From CAWHNT01 sp963830775 (GTDB lineage: Bacteria; Pseudomonadota; Alphaproteobacteria; Geminicoccales; Geminicoccaceae): a DNA stretch of 64,000 nt. Numbering within the stretch: position 1 is the stretch's first letter; every line of letters starts with the position of its first letter. The notes beneath the pieces were generated by a model. It made no database searches. It saw only the letters and a list, made by a program, of their open reading frames with translations, and was not told where the DNA came from. Position numbers and translations under genes: made by a program. The stretch covers positions 1 to 64,000 of the forward strand of contig CAWHNT010000046.1 of assembly GCA_963830775.1 (NCBI GenBank), read 5' to 3'. This document shows, piece by piece, positions 16,632-25,635 of this stretch.

Positions 16632-17129
16632 TTACGCGTCGCGCTGGAGCAGGTTCTCGATGCCGTCCCGCAGCGCCCGCTCCTCGACCGGCTTGCTCAA
16701 GGCGGGCGTTGCCTGCAGCCGCGGGTGGCTGAACGTGCTCGTGTCGCGCGCGGTGACCAGGACGAACGGCACCTCCATCAGATCCAGGCGCTCGATCACC
16801 GGGGTGACGATGCCGTCACGAAGGTTGATATCGAGGACGGCAGCGTCAGGTCGCTCATGCCGGAGGAGGACCAGGGCCTCGGCCACCGAGCCTACCGGTC
16901 CCAGCACGTCGCAGCCCAGGCGGTAGAGGAGGATCTGGAGATCGAGCGCAATCAGGAACTCGTCCTCGACCAGCAGGATCTTGGCCCCGTTGAGCCCGCT
17001 GGCCTTGCGGCTTCCCTCGCCCTCGGCGCCAGTGCCGGGTGCCGCCATCAGCGCCATGGCCTCGCTCGCCGTCAGGGCAAGGCATCGCGGGCGGGGGGTA
17101 TGGTCCGGGTGGGAGGTCCGTATGCTCAT
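16632..17129 (-). CDS. Receiver-domain response regulator (single domain)
   Basis: This is a 165-residue protein with one receiver domain and a variable N-terminal extension. The domain begins GAKILLVEDEFLIALDLQIL, has the phospho-acceptor Asp in PDAAVLDINLRDG, the conserved Thr in VPFVLVTARD and the Lys in PALSKPVEE. There is no output domain, as usual for partners of HWE kinases, where the receiver either feeds an anti-sigma relay or acts as a phosphate sink. The start could be ATG at 17129 or a later ATG near residue 25; the early residues are unconserved. It precedes the kinase gene by about 130 bases. Confidence 0.8.
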   Translation of the reverse strand: MSIRTSHPDHTPRPRCLALTASEAMALMAAPGTGAEGEGSRKASGLNGAKILLVEDEFLIALDLQILLYRLGCDVLGPVGSVAEALVLLRHERPDAAVLDINLRDGIVTPVIERLDLMEVPFVLVTARDTSTFSHPRLQATPALSKPVEERALRDGIENLLQRDA

Positions 17130-17351
17130 CGGGAGTGGGCTCGTCCGCGGGTGCCGAAGCCCGGCGTTCGTGGCGGGGGAACCAGGCCTCTGGCAGTGCT
17201 GGCCACGATCGCTCTCCCTGACCGGACCGGAAACCGAGGCCGTTCATTCGCGCGTACCATCGTACGCTCCGCCCTGGGAGTGAACATCCCTACCGCTTTC
17301 TACCAGTGCGGCAGAAATGCTGCGAGCACGATGTGACAGGAAAGTTACGCC

Positions 17352-19143
17352 TTGTCCCTGCACCTTGAAGGGTACGCGCTGATCGGCGACCGCGAGACGG
17401 CGGCCCTGGTCGGGTCCGACGGCTCGATCGACTGGCTCTGCTGGCCCCGCTTCGATTCCGGCGCCTGCCTCGCGGCCCTCCTGGGCAGCCCCGAGCACGG
17501 ACGCTGGCTGATCGCACCCGTGAGCCCGGCCCGAGTCACCCGGCGTTACCGCCCGGGCACCCTGATCCTCGAGACCTGCTTCGAGACCCACGAGGGTGTC
17601 GTCACGCTCATCGACTTCATGCCGCTGCGAGGCTCGGCCTCGGACCTGGTCCGCCTTGTCATGGGCCAGAGCGGGCGGGTGCGGATGCGCATGGAGCTGA
17701 TCCTCCGCTTCGATTACGGCTCCATCGTCCCCTGGGTGCGTCGCGATGCCGACGGCTCGCTGGAGGCCGTGGCCGGCCCCGACCGGGTCAGCCTGCGCAC
17801 CGCCGTGCCGCTTCGCGGTGAGAACCTGCACACCGTGGCCGAATTCGAGGTCGCGGCCGGCGAGACCGTCGACTTCACCATGACCTACACGGCCTCGCAC
17901 CTGCCGCCGCCATCGCCGCTCGAGGTCCCGGCGGCACTGGCCGACACCGAGAGCTTCTGGACCGGCTGGTCCGCCACCTGCCGCGAAGCGGGCGAATGGA
18001 CCGAGGCCGTCCGGCGCTCGCTGATCACGCTGAAGGCACTCACCTACGCACCGACCGGCGGCATGGTCGCGGCACCCACCACCTCCCTGCCGGAGCAGCT
18101 GGGCGGCTCGCGCAACTGGGACTACCGCTACTGCTGGGTGCGCGACGCCACGCTCACGCTCATGGCGCTGATCAATTCCGGCTACCACGACGAGGCCCAT
18201 GCCTGGCGCGGCTGGCTCCTGCGCGCGATCGCCGGCAGCCCCTCCCAGGTCCAGATCATGTACGGGATCGCGGGCGAGCGGCGCCTCACCGAGTGGGAGG
18301 TGCCGTGGCTACCTGGCTACGAGGGCGCCGCCCCGGTGCGGATCGGCAATGCCGCGCACGGCCAGCTCCAGCTCGACATCTATGGCGAGGCCATGGACGC
18401 GGCGCATCAGGCCCGCCGCGCCGGGCTGGCGCCGGAGCCCACGGGCTGGGCCCTGCAGCAGGCCTTGCTCGAGCACCTGGCGACGATCTGGCGCGAGCCG
18501 GACGAGGGCATCTGGGAGGTCCGCGGACCGCGCCTGCCACTTCACCCACTCCAAGGTGATGGCCTGGGTCGCGTTCGACCGTGCCGTGAAGGACGCCGAG
18601 GAGTTCAAGCTCGACGGGCCGGTGGAGCGCTGGCGGGCCTTGCGCGACGAGATCCATGCCGAGGTCTGCCGCCACGGCTTCGATCCGGGTCTGGGCTCGT
18701 TCGTCCAGGCCTATGGCTCGCGCCAGCTCGACGCCAGCCTGCTGCTCCTGCCGGTCGTGGGCTTCCTTCCGCCCGAGGACCCGCGCATCCTGGGCACCAT
18801 CGCCGCCGTCGAGAGCCGGCTGCTCAGGGACGGGCTCGTCCTCCGCTACGACACGGCCGAGGTCTCCGACGGGCTGCCCGCGGGCGAGGGCGCCTTCCTC
18901 CCCTGCAGCTTCTGGCTCGCCGACGCCTACGTCCTGACCGGCCGGATGGCGGAGGCCCGCGCCCTCTTCGAGCGCCTTCTCGGCTTGCGCAACGATGTCG
19001 GCCTGCTGAGCGAGGAGTACGACGTCGGCGCCCGTCGCCTGGTCGGCAACTTTCCGCAGGCCTTCTCCCACCTGGCCCTGGTCAACACCGCCCACAACCT
19101 CTCCCGCTTCGCCAAGCCCGCCGAGCAGCGCGCCGACGGCTGA
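17352..19143 (+). CDS. Glycoside hydrolase family 15 protein (glucoamylase/trehalase-like), frameshifted
   Basis: This cytoplasmic GH15 enzyme is about 597 residues long. It starts at TTG behind AGGAAAG with GYALIGDRETAALVGSDGSI, the standard GH15 opening, followed by DWLCWPRFDSGA. The middle has QLGGSRNWDYRYCWVRDATL, containing the conserved RNWDYRYCWxRD block and a catalytic acid. An extra T near 18535 breaks the frame; removing it yields GPRRHFTHSKVMAWVAFDRA, the exact family consensus. The C-terminus carries LLSEEYDVGARRLVGNFPQA with the second catalytic Glu. Such enzymes act on glucans or trehalose. No operon partner is evident. Confidence 0.82.
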
Positions 19144-19149
19144 GCGGCT

Positions 19150-19174
19150 GTTCTTGAACGACTGTTACGGAACC
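19150..19174. promoter_or_regulatory. Operator-like motif upstream of the TetR gene
   Basis: A 25-base site starts GTTCTTGAACGACTGTTAC and ends GGAACC; GTTC and GAAC form inverted outer arms. The same architecture recurs upstream of the ene-reductase at 19799. This one lies 28 bases before the TetR start, fitting autoregulation. Confidence 0.5.
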
Positions 19175-19202
19175 CCATCTGTGCGGGTGGAAGGAGCAGG
19201 CG

Positions 19203-19778
19203 ATGGCGCGGCCGCGCGAGTTCGACGAGGACGAGGTGCTGGAGAAGGCCTTGGCCGTCTTCTGGGCCAAGGGCTTCGAAGGTGCGACCGTCGACGACCT
19301 GGAGCAGGCCACCGGCCTCGGCCGCGGCAGCCTCTACGGTGCCTTCGGCGGCAAGCATGAGCTGTTCCTCAGGGCTTTCGGCCGCTACGGGGTCGATGGG
19401 GCCGGGAAATGCCCCTTGGCGCAGCCGGGGGCCGGGCGGGCCGGGATCATCACCTTCTTCCGCGAGGCCGGCCGCGAGGCGCTGGCCGACCGCGACCGGC
19501 GCGGCTGCATGGTCACCAACTGCGCGGTCGAGCTTGCGGCCGCGGACACCCAGGTGGCGGCCCTTGTCGCCCGCCATCTCGACCGCCTGGAGCGCGGGTT
19601 CGAGGCGGCCGTCCGCGAGGCCCAGGCGCGAGGCGAGATCGCGGCCGGGCGCGACCCGGTCCGGGTGGCCCGCTTCCTCACCGTCTGCCTGCAGGGGATG
19701 CAGGTCCTGGCCCGGGCCCGGCCCGATGCGGCGTGGCTCGAGGACGTCGTCGCCGCGGTCGACGAGGCGCTGGGATGA
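19203..19778 (+). CDS. TetR family transcriptional regulator
   Basis: This is a 191-residue repressor with the standard N-terminal TetR DNA-binding domain: REFDEDEVLEKALAVFWAKG, then GATVDDLEQATGLGRGSLYG and AFGGKHELFLRAF. The ligand domain belongs to the NemR/AcrR-like group and contains a CMVTNCAVELA segment with two Cys near residue 102. In NemR-type regulators such cysteines sense electrophiles; that is inference here. It lies 57 bases upstream of an ene-reductase gene and probably controls it and itself through the shared 25-base motif. Confidence 0.85.
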   Translation: MARPREFDEDEVLEKALAVFWAKGFEGATVDDLEQATGLGRGSLYGAFGGKHELFLRAFGRYGVDGAGKCPLAQPGAGRAGIITFFREAGREALADRDRRGCMVTNCAVELAAADTQVAALVARHLDRLERGFEAAVREAQARGEIAAGRDPVRVARFLTVCLQGMQVLARARPDAAWLEDVVAAVDEALG

Positions 19779-19798
19779 GCGCCTCTTTTTCTCGCTCA

Positions 19799-19823
19799 GT
19801 TCTTGACTGTACCTTAAAGAACC
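19799..19823. promoter_or_regulatory. Operator-like motif upstream of the ene-reductase gene
   Basis: A 25-base site starts GTTCTTGACTGTACCTTAAA and ends GAACC, matching the arms and central ACTGT.AC of the site at 19150-19174. It lies just before the AGGAGGG ribosome-binding site of the reductase, so a bound repressor would block transcription. Confidence 0.5.
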
Positions 19824-19834
19824 AGGAGGGTTCG

Positions 19835-20920
19835 ATGTCCACGCAGACCGATACGCTGTTCAAGCCCGGCCACGCCGGTGCCATTCCTGTAGCCAACCGG
19901 GTGTTCATGGCGCCGATGACCCGCAACCGGGCCGACCGGGCCGGTGTGCCGGGCAAGATGGCGGTCGAGTATTACCGCCAGCGCGCCGGTGCGGGCCTGA
20001 TCGTCACCGAGGCCACCCAGGTGAGCCCGCAGGGCCAGGGCTATCCGCTCACCCCCGGCATCCACAGCGAGGAACAGGTGGCAGCCTGGCGGCGGATCAC
20101 CGATGCCGTGCATGGCGCCGGCGGACGGATAGCGCTCCAGCTCTGGCATGTGGGCCGGATCAGCCATCCCTCGCTCCAGCCGGAAGGCGGGCTGCCGGTC
20201 GCACCCTCGGCGATCGCGCCCGAGGGGCAGAGCATCACCTACGAGGGCATGCAGCCCTTCGTGACGCCGCGGGCGCTCGAGACCGACGAGGTCCCGGGCA
20301 TCGTCGAGCAGTTCCGGCACGGTGCCGAGCTGGCGAAGCAGGCCGGCTTCGACGGCGTCGAGGTGCATGGCGCCAACGGCTACCTGATCGACCAGTTCCT
20401 GCGCGACGGCAGCAACCGGCGCAGCGACCGCTATGGCGGCTCCATCGAGAACCGCCTGCGCCTCCTGCTCGAGGTCACCGAGGCGGTCACCGGCGTCTGG
20501 GGCCCGGACCGCGTGGGCGTGCGCCTGTCGCCGCTGAACCCCTTCAACAGCATGACGGACAGCGACCCGGCCAGCCATTTCGGCCGTGCCGTGGCGGCCC
20601 TGAACGGGCTGGGCCTCGCCTATCTCCACCTGGTCGAGCCCGGCCCCGGCGCCGAGGGCCAGGACATCCTCACCCGCATCCGGGCGAGCTGGACCGGCTT
20701 CTACGTCGCCAACGGCGGCTACACGCCGGACACCGCCGCCCTGGCGCTGGCCAGCGGCCATGCCGACGCCGTGGCCTTCGGCAAGCCCTACATCTCGAAC
20801 CCCGACCTCACCGACCGCGTGCGCGGCAACGCCCCTCTCACCAGCCCCGACGTCGCTACATTCTACATGGGCGGTGCCAAGGGCTACGTGGACTACCCGG
20901 CGCTGAGCCGGGCTGCCTGA
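19835..20920 (+). CDS. nemA: Alkene reductase of the Old Yellow Enzyme family (NemA-like)
   Basis: This is a 361-residue FMN-dependent ene-reductase that reduces activated C=C bonds, for example in N-ethylmaleimide, quinones or nitro compounds, with NAD(P)H. Signatures run in order: NRVFMAPMTRNRAD at the start of the barrel, QLWHVGRISHPSLQP, then VEVHGANGYLIDQFLRDGSN with NRRSDRYGGSIENRLRL. The C-terminus has FYVANGGYTPDTAALAL and DAVAFGKPYISNPDL for phosphate binding. Length is normal. AGGAGGG precedes the ATG. The TetR gene upstream suggests induction by electrophiles, as in the nemRA systems. Confidence 0.88.
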   Translation: MSTQTDTLFKPGHAGAIPVANRVFMAPMTRNRADRAGVPGKMAVEYYRQRAGAGLIVTEATQVSPQGQGYPLTPGIHSEEQVAAWRRITDAVHGAGGRIALQLWHVGRISHPSLQPEGGLPVAPSAIAPEGQSITYEGMQPFVTPRALETDEVPGIVEQFRHGAELAKQAGFDGVEVHGANGYLIDQFLRDGSNRRSDRYGGSIENRLRLLLEVTEAVTGVWGPDRVGVRLSPLNPFNSMTDSDPASHFGRAVAALNGLGLAYLHLVEPGPGAEGQDILTRIRASWTGFYVANGGYTPDTAALALASGHADAVAFGKPYISNPDLTDRVRGNAPLTSPDVATFYMGGAKGYVDYPALSRAA

Positions 20921-21006
20921 CGTCCTTCCGCTGGCAGGCACAGCAGGTCGTCTGTAATGTGGGCTGCGCCGGCAGGAGCAGCCTCTACAAGCTTGAAGGA
21001 CGCCTG

Positions 21007-21258
21007 ATGGAGAACGGACCCGACAGCATCGTGCTGCGCTACCTGCGCAAGATCGATGCTGGGCAGGACGCAGTGCGGGCCGAGCTTGTGGACGTCAAGC
21101 TGCGGCTCAGCGCTCTCGAGCAGCGCGCGGTGCTTGTGGAGCGCGGCCTCAACCTGCTGCACGAGGATCGCGGACGCGTCGACGTCCGGCTGGATCGGAT
21201 GGACGAGCGGATCGGCAGGATCGAGCGACGTCTCGAGCTGACTGAAGCGGACCAGTGA
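21007..21258 (+). CDS. Small coiled-coil protein
   Basis: This 83-residue protein begins MENGPDSIVLRYLRKIDAGQ and continues as one long amphipathic helix with heptads (LRLSALEQRAVLVERGLNLL, RMDERIGRIERRLEL). It matches the short coiled-coil proteins common in Rhizobiales and Rhodospirillales genomes, which often occur near toxin-like genes, but no partner is found beside it. The start was chosen at the ATG after AAGGACGCCTG. The function is unknown. Confidence 0.6.
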   Translation: MENGPDSIVLRYLRKIDAGQDAVRAELVDVKLRLSALEQRAVLVERGLNLLHEDRGRVDVRLDRMDERIGRIERRLELTEADQ

Positions 21259-21316
21259 AGCACCGCTGGCTGCTTGTCGGGCCGGAAGAGCAATGGGAAA
21301 GGACGGGGAGGTGGAC

Positions 21317-22278
21317 GTGAGTCGATTCGCGCCAACGAGCGCATCGCATGGCACAATGGGCGCTACGTGCCCGAAAGCCAGGTGCTGATCCCCTTCCGCG
21401 ACCGCGGCGTCATCTATGGCGATGCCGTGTTCGACACCACCCGCAGCTTCGGGCATCGGCTGTTCAAGGTCCGTGAGCATCTGGACCGGCTCTACCGCTC
21501 GCTGCGCTATCTCCGCCTCGACCCCGGCCTGTCGCCGGCCGAGCTGGCCGGGATCACCGAGGAGGTGTTCGAGCGCAACCTGCATCTGCTGGGCCCGGAC
21601 GAGGACTACTGGATCAGCCAGCGGATCACCCGCGGCCTGACCAAGGGCATCGACAGCCCCTTCGAGCAGGACGGCCCGACCGTGATCGTCGAGTGCCTGA
21701 CGCTTCCCTTGCGCCAGCGCTCGCGCCACTTCCGCGACGGCATCCGGGTGGTGACGCCGCCCAGCCGCCGCACCCCGCCCGAGGCGCTGAGCCCGCGCGC
21801 CAAGACCCACAACTACCTCAACCTGATCCAGGCCGAGCAGGAGGTCCGCAGCCTCGACCCCGAGGCCTGGGCCGTGCTGCTCGACACCAGCGGCAACCTC
21901 TGCGAGGGCCAGGGCTCCAACATCTTCCTCGTCCGCGATGGCGAGCTGCTGACCCCGCGCGAGCGCTTCGTGCTGCCCGGCATCAGCCGCCAGACCGTGA
22001 TCGACCACGCAAGGCAGCTCGAGATCCCGTTCCGCGAGGCCGACCTCGACCTCTACGACGCGCTCACCGCCGACGAGGCCTTCCTCACCTCGACCAGCCT
22101 GTGCATCTGCCCCGTGACCACCATCAACGGTCAGCGCATCGGCCGTCCCGACCAGGTCTACGGCCCCGTCACCCAGCGCCTGGTCGATGCCTATCGCCAG
22201 TTCGTCGACCACGACTTCGTGGCCCAGTACCTCAAGCACCTGCCGGAAGACGGAGCAAATCCAGGTGACCGATGGTGA
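21317..22278 (+). CDS. Class IV PLP-dependent aminotransferase (branched-chain-like), possible frameshift at start
   Basis: This enzyme of about 320 residues is in the BCAT/D-amino-acid transaminase fold. The body starts NERIAWHNGRYVPESQVLIP and has FRDRGVIYGDAVFDTTRSFG, the Lys-bearing SPRAKTHNYLNLIQAEQEV, then NLCEGQGSNIFLVRDG and TSTSLCICPVTTINGQRIG. GGGGAGG sits before a GTG at 21317, but that GTG is one base out of frame with NERIAWHNG. I therefore suspect a missing base near 21333. The substrate could be a branched-chain amino acid or a D-amino acid. It converges on, and overlaps by 47 bases, the methyltransferase gene. Confidence 0.8.
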
Positions 22279-23020
22279 GCTGGGACAGGCCGCTCCGGAT
22301 GCGGGCGGCCCGCTCCTCGCGCCATGCCAGAATGGCCCCCTCCTGCTCCGGGGCCATGACCGCGGCCGCTGCGGCATAGCCTTCCAGCAGCTCCTGCTGC
22401 AAAGGGCCGTCACCGGGGCCCAGCCGCCAGTCGCTCGGGGCGAGCTCGGCCCCGGGCAGCAGCCTTGCCAGGGCCGGCGCCGCGTCCGGCCCCAGCGCCG
22501 GGCCGAAGCCCTTGTCGGTGCGCTGGTGCCGGTTGACGAGGTCCCGCACCGCCGGATCGAGCGGGTGCGCCGGCTGCCAGTCGATCCGGCCGTCAAAGGT
22601 GAGCACGACGTAGAGCCCGCAGTCGGTCCGCCGTACGAGCGCCGCCAGCTCCTCCAGCCATGCCGCCGAGACTAGATCGATCAGCGCCGAGGCCGTGATC
22701 AGCCCGGCAGGCAATCTGGCGACCTCGCCCAGCTCGCGGGCCAGATCCAGCCGACGATAGCTCGCCCCTGCCGGAAGATTTCGGCTCCCGGCTTCGATCA
22801 ACGCCGGGTCGAGCTCGACCAGCGTCCACCGCTGCGGGATCCCGAGCAGCGGCGCCAGCCGGCGCATGGTCGAGCCGGTCCCGGCCCCGAGGTCGACGAT
22901 GTCGAGGCACTCCCGACGGCCCGCCCACGTCAGGAGCCTGTCCAGCAGCCGACGATCGACGGCTGCCTGGTCATACGGCTCCCGCAAGCCCAGCCAGTGG
23001 GCCGAGAACCCCTCGCTCAC
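22232..23020 (-). CDS. Class I SAM-dependent methyltransferase
   Basis: This 262-residue protein has a Rossmann methyltransferase core: LDIVDLGAGTGSTMRRLAPL is the SAM-binding motif I, then RWTLVELDPALIEAG as motif II, and LITASALIDLVSAAWLEELA further on. A large insert and C-terminal extension contains HQRTDKGFGPALGPDAA. The GTG start at 23020 overlaps the stop of the glycosyltransferase gene by four bases, so it is the last gene of a tight operon with the glycosyltransferase and a PTPS enzyme. The acceptor is unknown; from context it may be a pterin or a glycosylated product. Confidence 0.75.
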   Translation of the reverse strand: MSEGFSAHWLGLREPYDQAAVDRRLLDRLLTWAGRRECLDIVDLGAGTGSTMRRLAPLLGIPQRWTLVELDPALIEAGSRNLPAGASYRRLDLARELGEVARLPAGLITASALIDLVSAAWLEELAALVRRTDCGLYVVLTFDGRIDWQPAHPLDPAVRDLVNRHQRTDKGFGPALGPDAAPALARLLPGAELAPSDWRLGPGDGPLQQELLEGYAAAAAVMAPEQEGAILAWREERAARIRSGLSQLTIGHLDLLRLPAGA

Positions 23021-24057
23021 GCGAGCAGCGCCGTCTCGATGATGGCCGCCGTATCGCTCCAGCCCGGCAGGCGCGCCCGTGCCCGAATGGCACCTTGGCG
23101 AAGTTGGCCCCGCAGTCCAGGCTCCGCCAGCATGCGATGCAGTGCCCGGGCCAGTGCCGCCGCATCGCCCGGCGGGACGAGCAGTCCGGCATCGGCCGGC
23201 ACCGTCTCCGCCGTGGCACCGCCGGACGTGGCCACGACCGGCAGGCCGCGCGCCAGCGCTTCCGCGATAGCCATGCCGTAACCTTCGTAGAACGAGGCGG
23301 AGACGAAGATGTCCGCCCGGTCGAAGGCTGCCGCCAGCGCCTCTCCCTCCAGCTCGCCCGTGAGGGTCACCCGATCGGCCAGCCCATGCCTGCCGATCAG
23401 CTCGCGAACGGCGTTCGCCGTGCCTGCGTCGCGGTCGAGATTGCCGACGATGACCAGGTCCCAGGGCAAGGCGCGCAGCCCCGCCAGGGCCTCGATCAGC
23501 AGCGCATGACCTTTGCGTGGCGTCACCGTGCCCACGTTCAGCAGGCAGGGCCGCTCGCCACTCCCGCGTGCCACCGGCGCCGGATCGATCCCCGGCGGCG
23601 CCACCGTGATCCGCGCGCGCGGCACATCGAACTCCGCCGCCAGAGTCTCGGCCGTGAGCCGGCTGGTCACGATCACCCGCCTTGCCGTCTCCAGGGCCGC
23701 CCGCTCGCTCGCCCGCAGACGCACGGCGGCCTCGGGCGCCAGGCCCGTCTCCAGGCAGAGCGGGTGGTGGACCAGCGCCACGAGCTCCAGCCGCTGGCGA
23801 TGCAGGGCTGCCAGCTCGGGCATGGCCCCGAATGCCAGCCCGTCCACCACCGTCCTGGTCCCGTCCGGTATCCCCGCCAGCGCCGCGTCCGCACCGCGGA
23901 GTGCTGCCTCGTCGGGGAAGGGAAAGCTCGTCGCGAGGCTCACCTCGCCTACCCGCCACCCCCGTGCCGCCAGGGCACCGAAGGCCCGCCGATCATAGAT
24001 GTAGCCGCCCGTCCGGGTGGTGAGCTCGCCCGGGAAGACGAGCGCCACCTCCCTCAC
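23017..24057 (-). CDS. GT4-type glycosyltransferase
   Basis: This is a 346-residue GT-B fold glycosyltransferase. The N-terminal domain starts VREVALVFPGELTTRTGGYI. The donor-binding domain has LLNVGTVTPRKGHALLIEAL, DIFVSASFYEGYGMAIAEAL (the EX7E motif) and ARGLPVVATSGGATAETVP. The GTG start at 24057 is one base after the PTPS stop, and the gene's own stop overlaps the methyltransferase start. Coupling with a PTPS-family enzyme suggests that the acceptor is a pterin or a related cyclised product. Envelope sugar transfer cannot be excluded. Confidence 0.8.
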   Translation of the reverse strand: MREVALVFPGELTTRTGGYIYDRRAFGALAARGWRVGEVSLATSFPFPDEAALRGADAALAGIPDGTRTVVDGLAFGAMPELAALHRQRLELVALVHHPLCLETGLAPEAAVRLRASERAALETARRVIVTSRLTAETLAAEFDVPRARITVAPPGIDPAPVARGSGERPCLLNVGTVTPRKGHALLIEALAGLRALPWDLVIVGNLDRDAGTANAVRELIGRHGLADRVTLTGELEGEALAAAFDRADIFVSASFYEGYGMAIAEALARGLPVVATSGGATAETVPADAGLLVPPGDAAALARALHRMLAEPGLRGQLRQGAIRARARLPGWSDTAAIIETALLA

Positions 24058-24058
24058 C

Positions 24059-24457
24059 TCAGACGCTGCCCTCGAATGCCGCCCAGGCGACATGGCTCTC
24101 CCAGAGCGTCACCTTGAGGCTGCTGACGTTCTCCCCGCCGGGCCCCAGCCGTCCCGCCTTGATGGCTTCGCGGATGCGATCGAAGATGTGCCGCGAGAGG
24201 AACTCGGTCGTCGTGTTCCGGCCCTTGAACATCCCGAGCTCGTCGAGGTTCTGGTAGTTCAGCTCGCCGAGCGTCGCCTTGAGCTGCTCGTGCGCGCGGC
24301 CGATGTCGACCACGATCCCGTCCTCGTTCATCTCGGCACAGCGGAACTCGAGATCGACGATGAAGGTGGCCCCGTGCAGCCGCTGCGCCGGCCCGAACAC
24401 CTCGCCCTTGAAGCTGTGCGCGATCATGATGTGATCGCGGACGCCGACGCTGAACAT
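24059..24457 (-). CDS. 6-pyruvoyl-tetrahydropterin synthase/QueD family protein
   Basis: This 132-residue member of the PTPS/6-carboxytetrahydropterin synthase family begins MFSVGVRDHIMIAHSFKGEV. It carries the zinc ligands His in IMIAHSF and in the altered RLHGATFIVDLEF, and the acidic catalytic end SSLKVTLWESHVAWAAFE. The order of motifs and the length are right for QueD, but genuine QueD proteins usually have a CxxxHGH motif. Here the Cys is absent and the segment reads PAQRLHGATF, pointing to a variant activity rather than queuosine synthesis. It sits between a matrixin gene and the glycosyltransferase. Confidence 0.75.
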   Translation of the reverse strand: MFSVGVRDHIMIAHSFKGEVFGPAQRLHGATFIVDLEFRCAEMNEDGIVVDIGRAHEQLKATLGELNYQNLDELGMFKGRNTTTEFLSRHIFDRIREAIKAGRLGPGGENVSSLKVTLWESHVAWAAFEGSV

Positions 24458-24476
24458 GCCTCTCCTGCCCTTTGCT

Positions 24477-25061
24477 CTACTGGCCGTAGATCGCGTTCCG
24501 GCCCTTGATGTCGTCGCTCCGCGGCGAGCGCCGTGCGCTGCCGTCCGCGATCCGCGCCTGCATCACCCCACCGCCGCTGTGGTCGAGGCCCAGGCAGTGC
24601 CCGAACTCGTGCACCGCAACCGAGTAGAGATCGTAGCGGCCGGAGGGCACCTTGCCGGTCCCGACATACCATGGCTGGCCGGCGTTGAAGCGCAGGTCAC
24701 ATTCCACGCTGTTGCCGGTGGATTTCTCGGAGGTGATCAGGGTCCGCGCCAGCACGGATCCGGGGAGTCCGCCGCCCCAGTCGATCTGGTTGGTGCCGTT
24801 GAAGCTCGGGAACTTGCCGCCTGACGAGCAGCCGTCCCCGCGAAAGGTGAAGCGGAACCCGCTGTAATTCCAAGTGGCAGCCGCACGCTTGATGATCTGG
24901 GCGGCACCGGACGGCATGCCGCTCGTGCAGACCTGCCAGGACTCGCCCATCGGCTGCGACTTGTAGGACCAGTCGGGGCCCAGAAGCTGGTAGGCGCCGA
25001 CCGCACCGGCGCCTAGGCAGCCCAGCAGGAGGCCGCCGATGGCGGCACGCCCGGCCCTCAT
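24477..25061 (-). CDS. Matrixin-type secreted zinc metalloprotease
   Basis: This is a 194-residue exported protein. A signal peptide (MRAGRAAIGGLLLGCLGAGA) is followed by a peptidase M10-like domain in which AAATWNYSGFRFTFRGD begins the fold and VAVHEFGHCLGLDHSGGGV provides the HExxHxxGxxH zinc site. The Met-turn is represented by GVMQARI. The ATG overlaps the stop of the upstream secreted protein in ATGA form, so the two are coupled. The target is unknown. There is no obvious propeptide, so it may be active on secretion or be held by its partner. Confidence 0.8.
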   Translation of the reverse strand: MRAGRAAIGGLLLGCLGAGAVGAYQLLGPDWSYKSQPMGESWQVCTSGMPSGAAQIIKRAAATWNYSGFRFTFRGDGCSSGGKFPSFNGTNQIDWGGGLPGSVLARTLITSEKSTGNSVECDLRFNAGQPWYVGTGKVPSGRYDLYSVAVHEFGHCLGLDHSGGGVMQARIADGSARRSPRSDDIKGRNAIYGQ

Positions 25062-25603
25062 GGTGTGGCCCTGCCGGCGAGGGTCGCCATGAACTCGTCG
25101 GCCCCGAGATCGCGCCCGTCGACGCTGATCCGGCCGCCCCGGACCGGGTACCAGCCCAGCGCCTCCTCGACCGCGGCCGCGGCACCCAACTCGGCACCCA
25201 GCCCGGCCGCCGGCCCGGCGGCTTCGGCCGGTGCCAGGACGACGACGAGCTCCTGGCCCACGCGGGGAATCTCGATATCGGACGCCGTCATCACGACGTC
25301 GCCGACCTGACCGCCCGGCATCCGGATCACGACCTGCTTCCGGCCGGCCTTGCCGGGGCCTGCCGCACCATCCTTCGCCGCCCGGGCGATCGCGAAGTGG
25401 ACGTCCGTGTAGATGGTCGACTTGTCGGCGGTCCACCGGCTGACCACCCGCTGCACCTGCCCGCGCGCGATCAGGTCGGCGCCGGCACCCATCTGCTGTG
25501 CGTCGCCACCGGCCATCATGGCGCGCGCTGCCTCAGGCTCGGCCGTGCAGAGCAGCAGCGCCATGAGAAGGGCTGCCCGCCCGGGCCATCGGACCCTGAT
25601 CAT
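25058..25603 (-). CDS. Secreted protein paired with matrixin
   Basis: This is a 181-residue protein with a signal peptide (WPGRAALLMALLLCTAEPEA). Its body has ADLIARGQVQRVVSRWTADK, IYTDVHFAIARAAKDG, then VVIRMPGGQVGDVVMTASDI and a C-terminal GRDLGADEFMATLAGRA. The pattern RGxV......W......IYT.V.f.V....KG......v.xPGG..G is a beta-rich domain often encoded beside matrixin-type proteases. It may be a substrate, inhibitor or anchor of the protease; that is inference. GGGAGG precedes its ATG, and it overlaps the protease start by four bases. Confidence 0.65.
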   Translation of the reverse strand: MIRVRWPGRAALLMALLLCTAEPEAARAMMAGGDAQQMGAGADLIARGQVQRVVSRWTADKSTIYTDVHFAIARAAKDGAAGPGKAGRKQVVIRMPGGQVGDVVMTASDIEIPRVGQELVVVLAPAEAAGPAAGLGAELGAAAAVEEALGWYPVRGGRISVDGRDLGADEFMATLAGRATP

Positions 25604-25635
25604 GCCACCGCCTCCCTTGTTGCAGGGCCGCCGGG

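Noticed and set aside
22232..24457. Queuosine biosynthesis operon
   Set aside because: Only a PTPS-like gene is present, with an atypical metal-site motif and no queC, queE or queF beside it.
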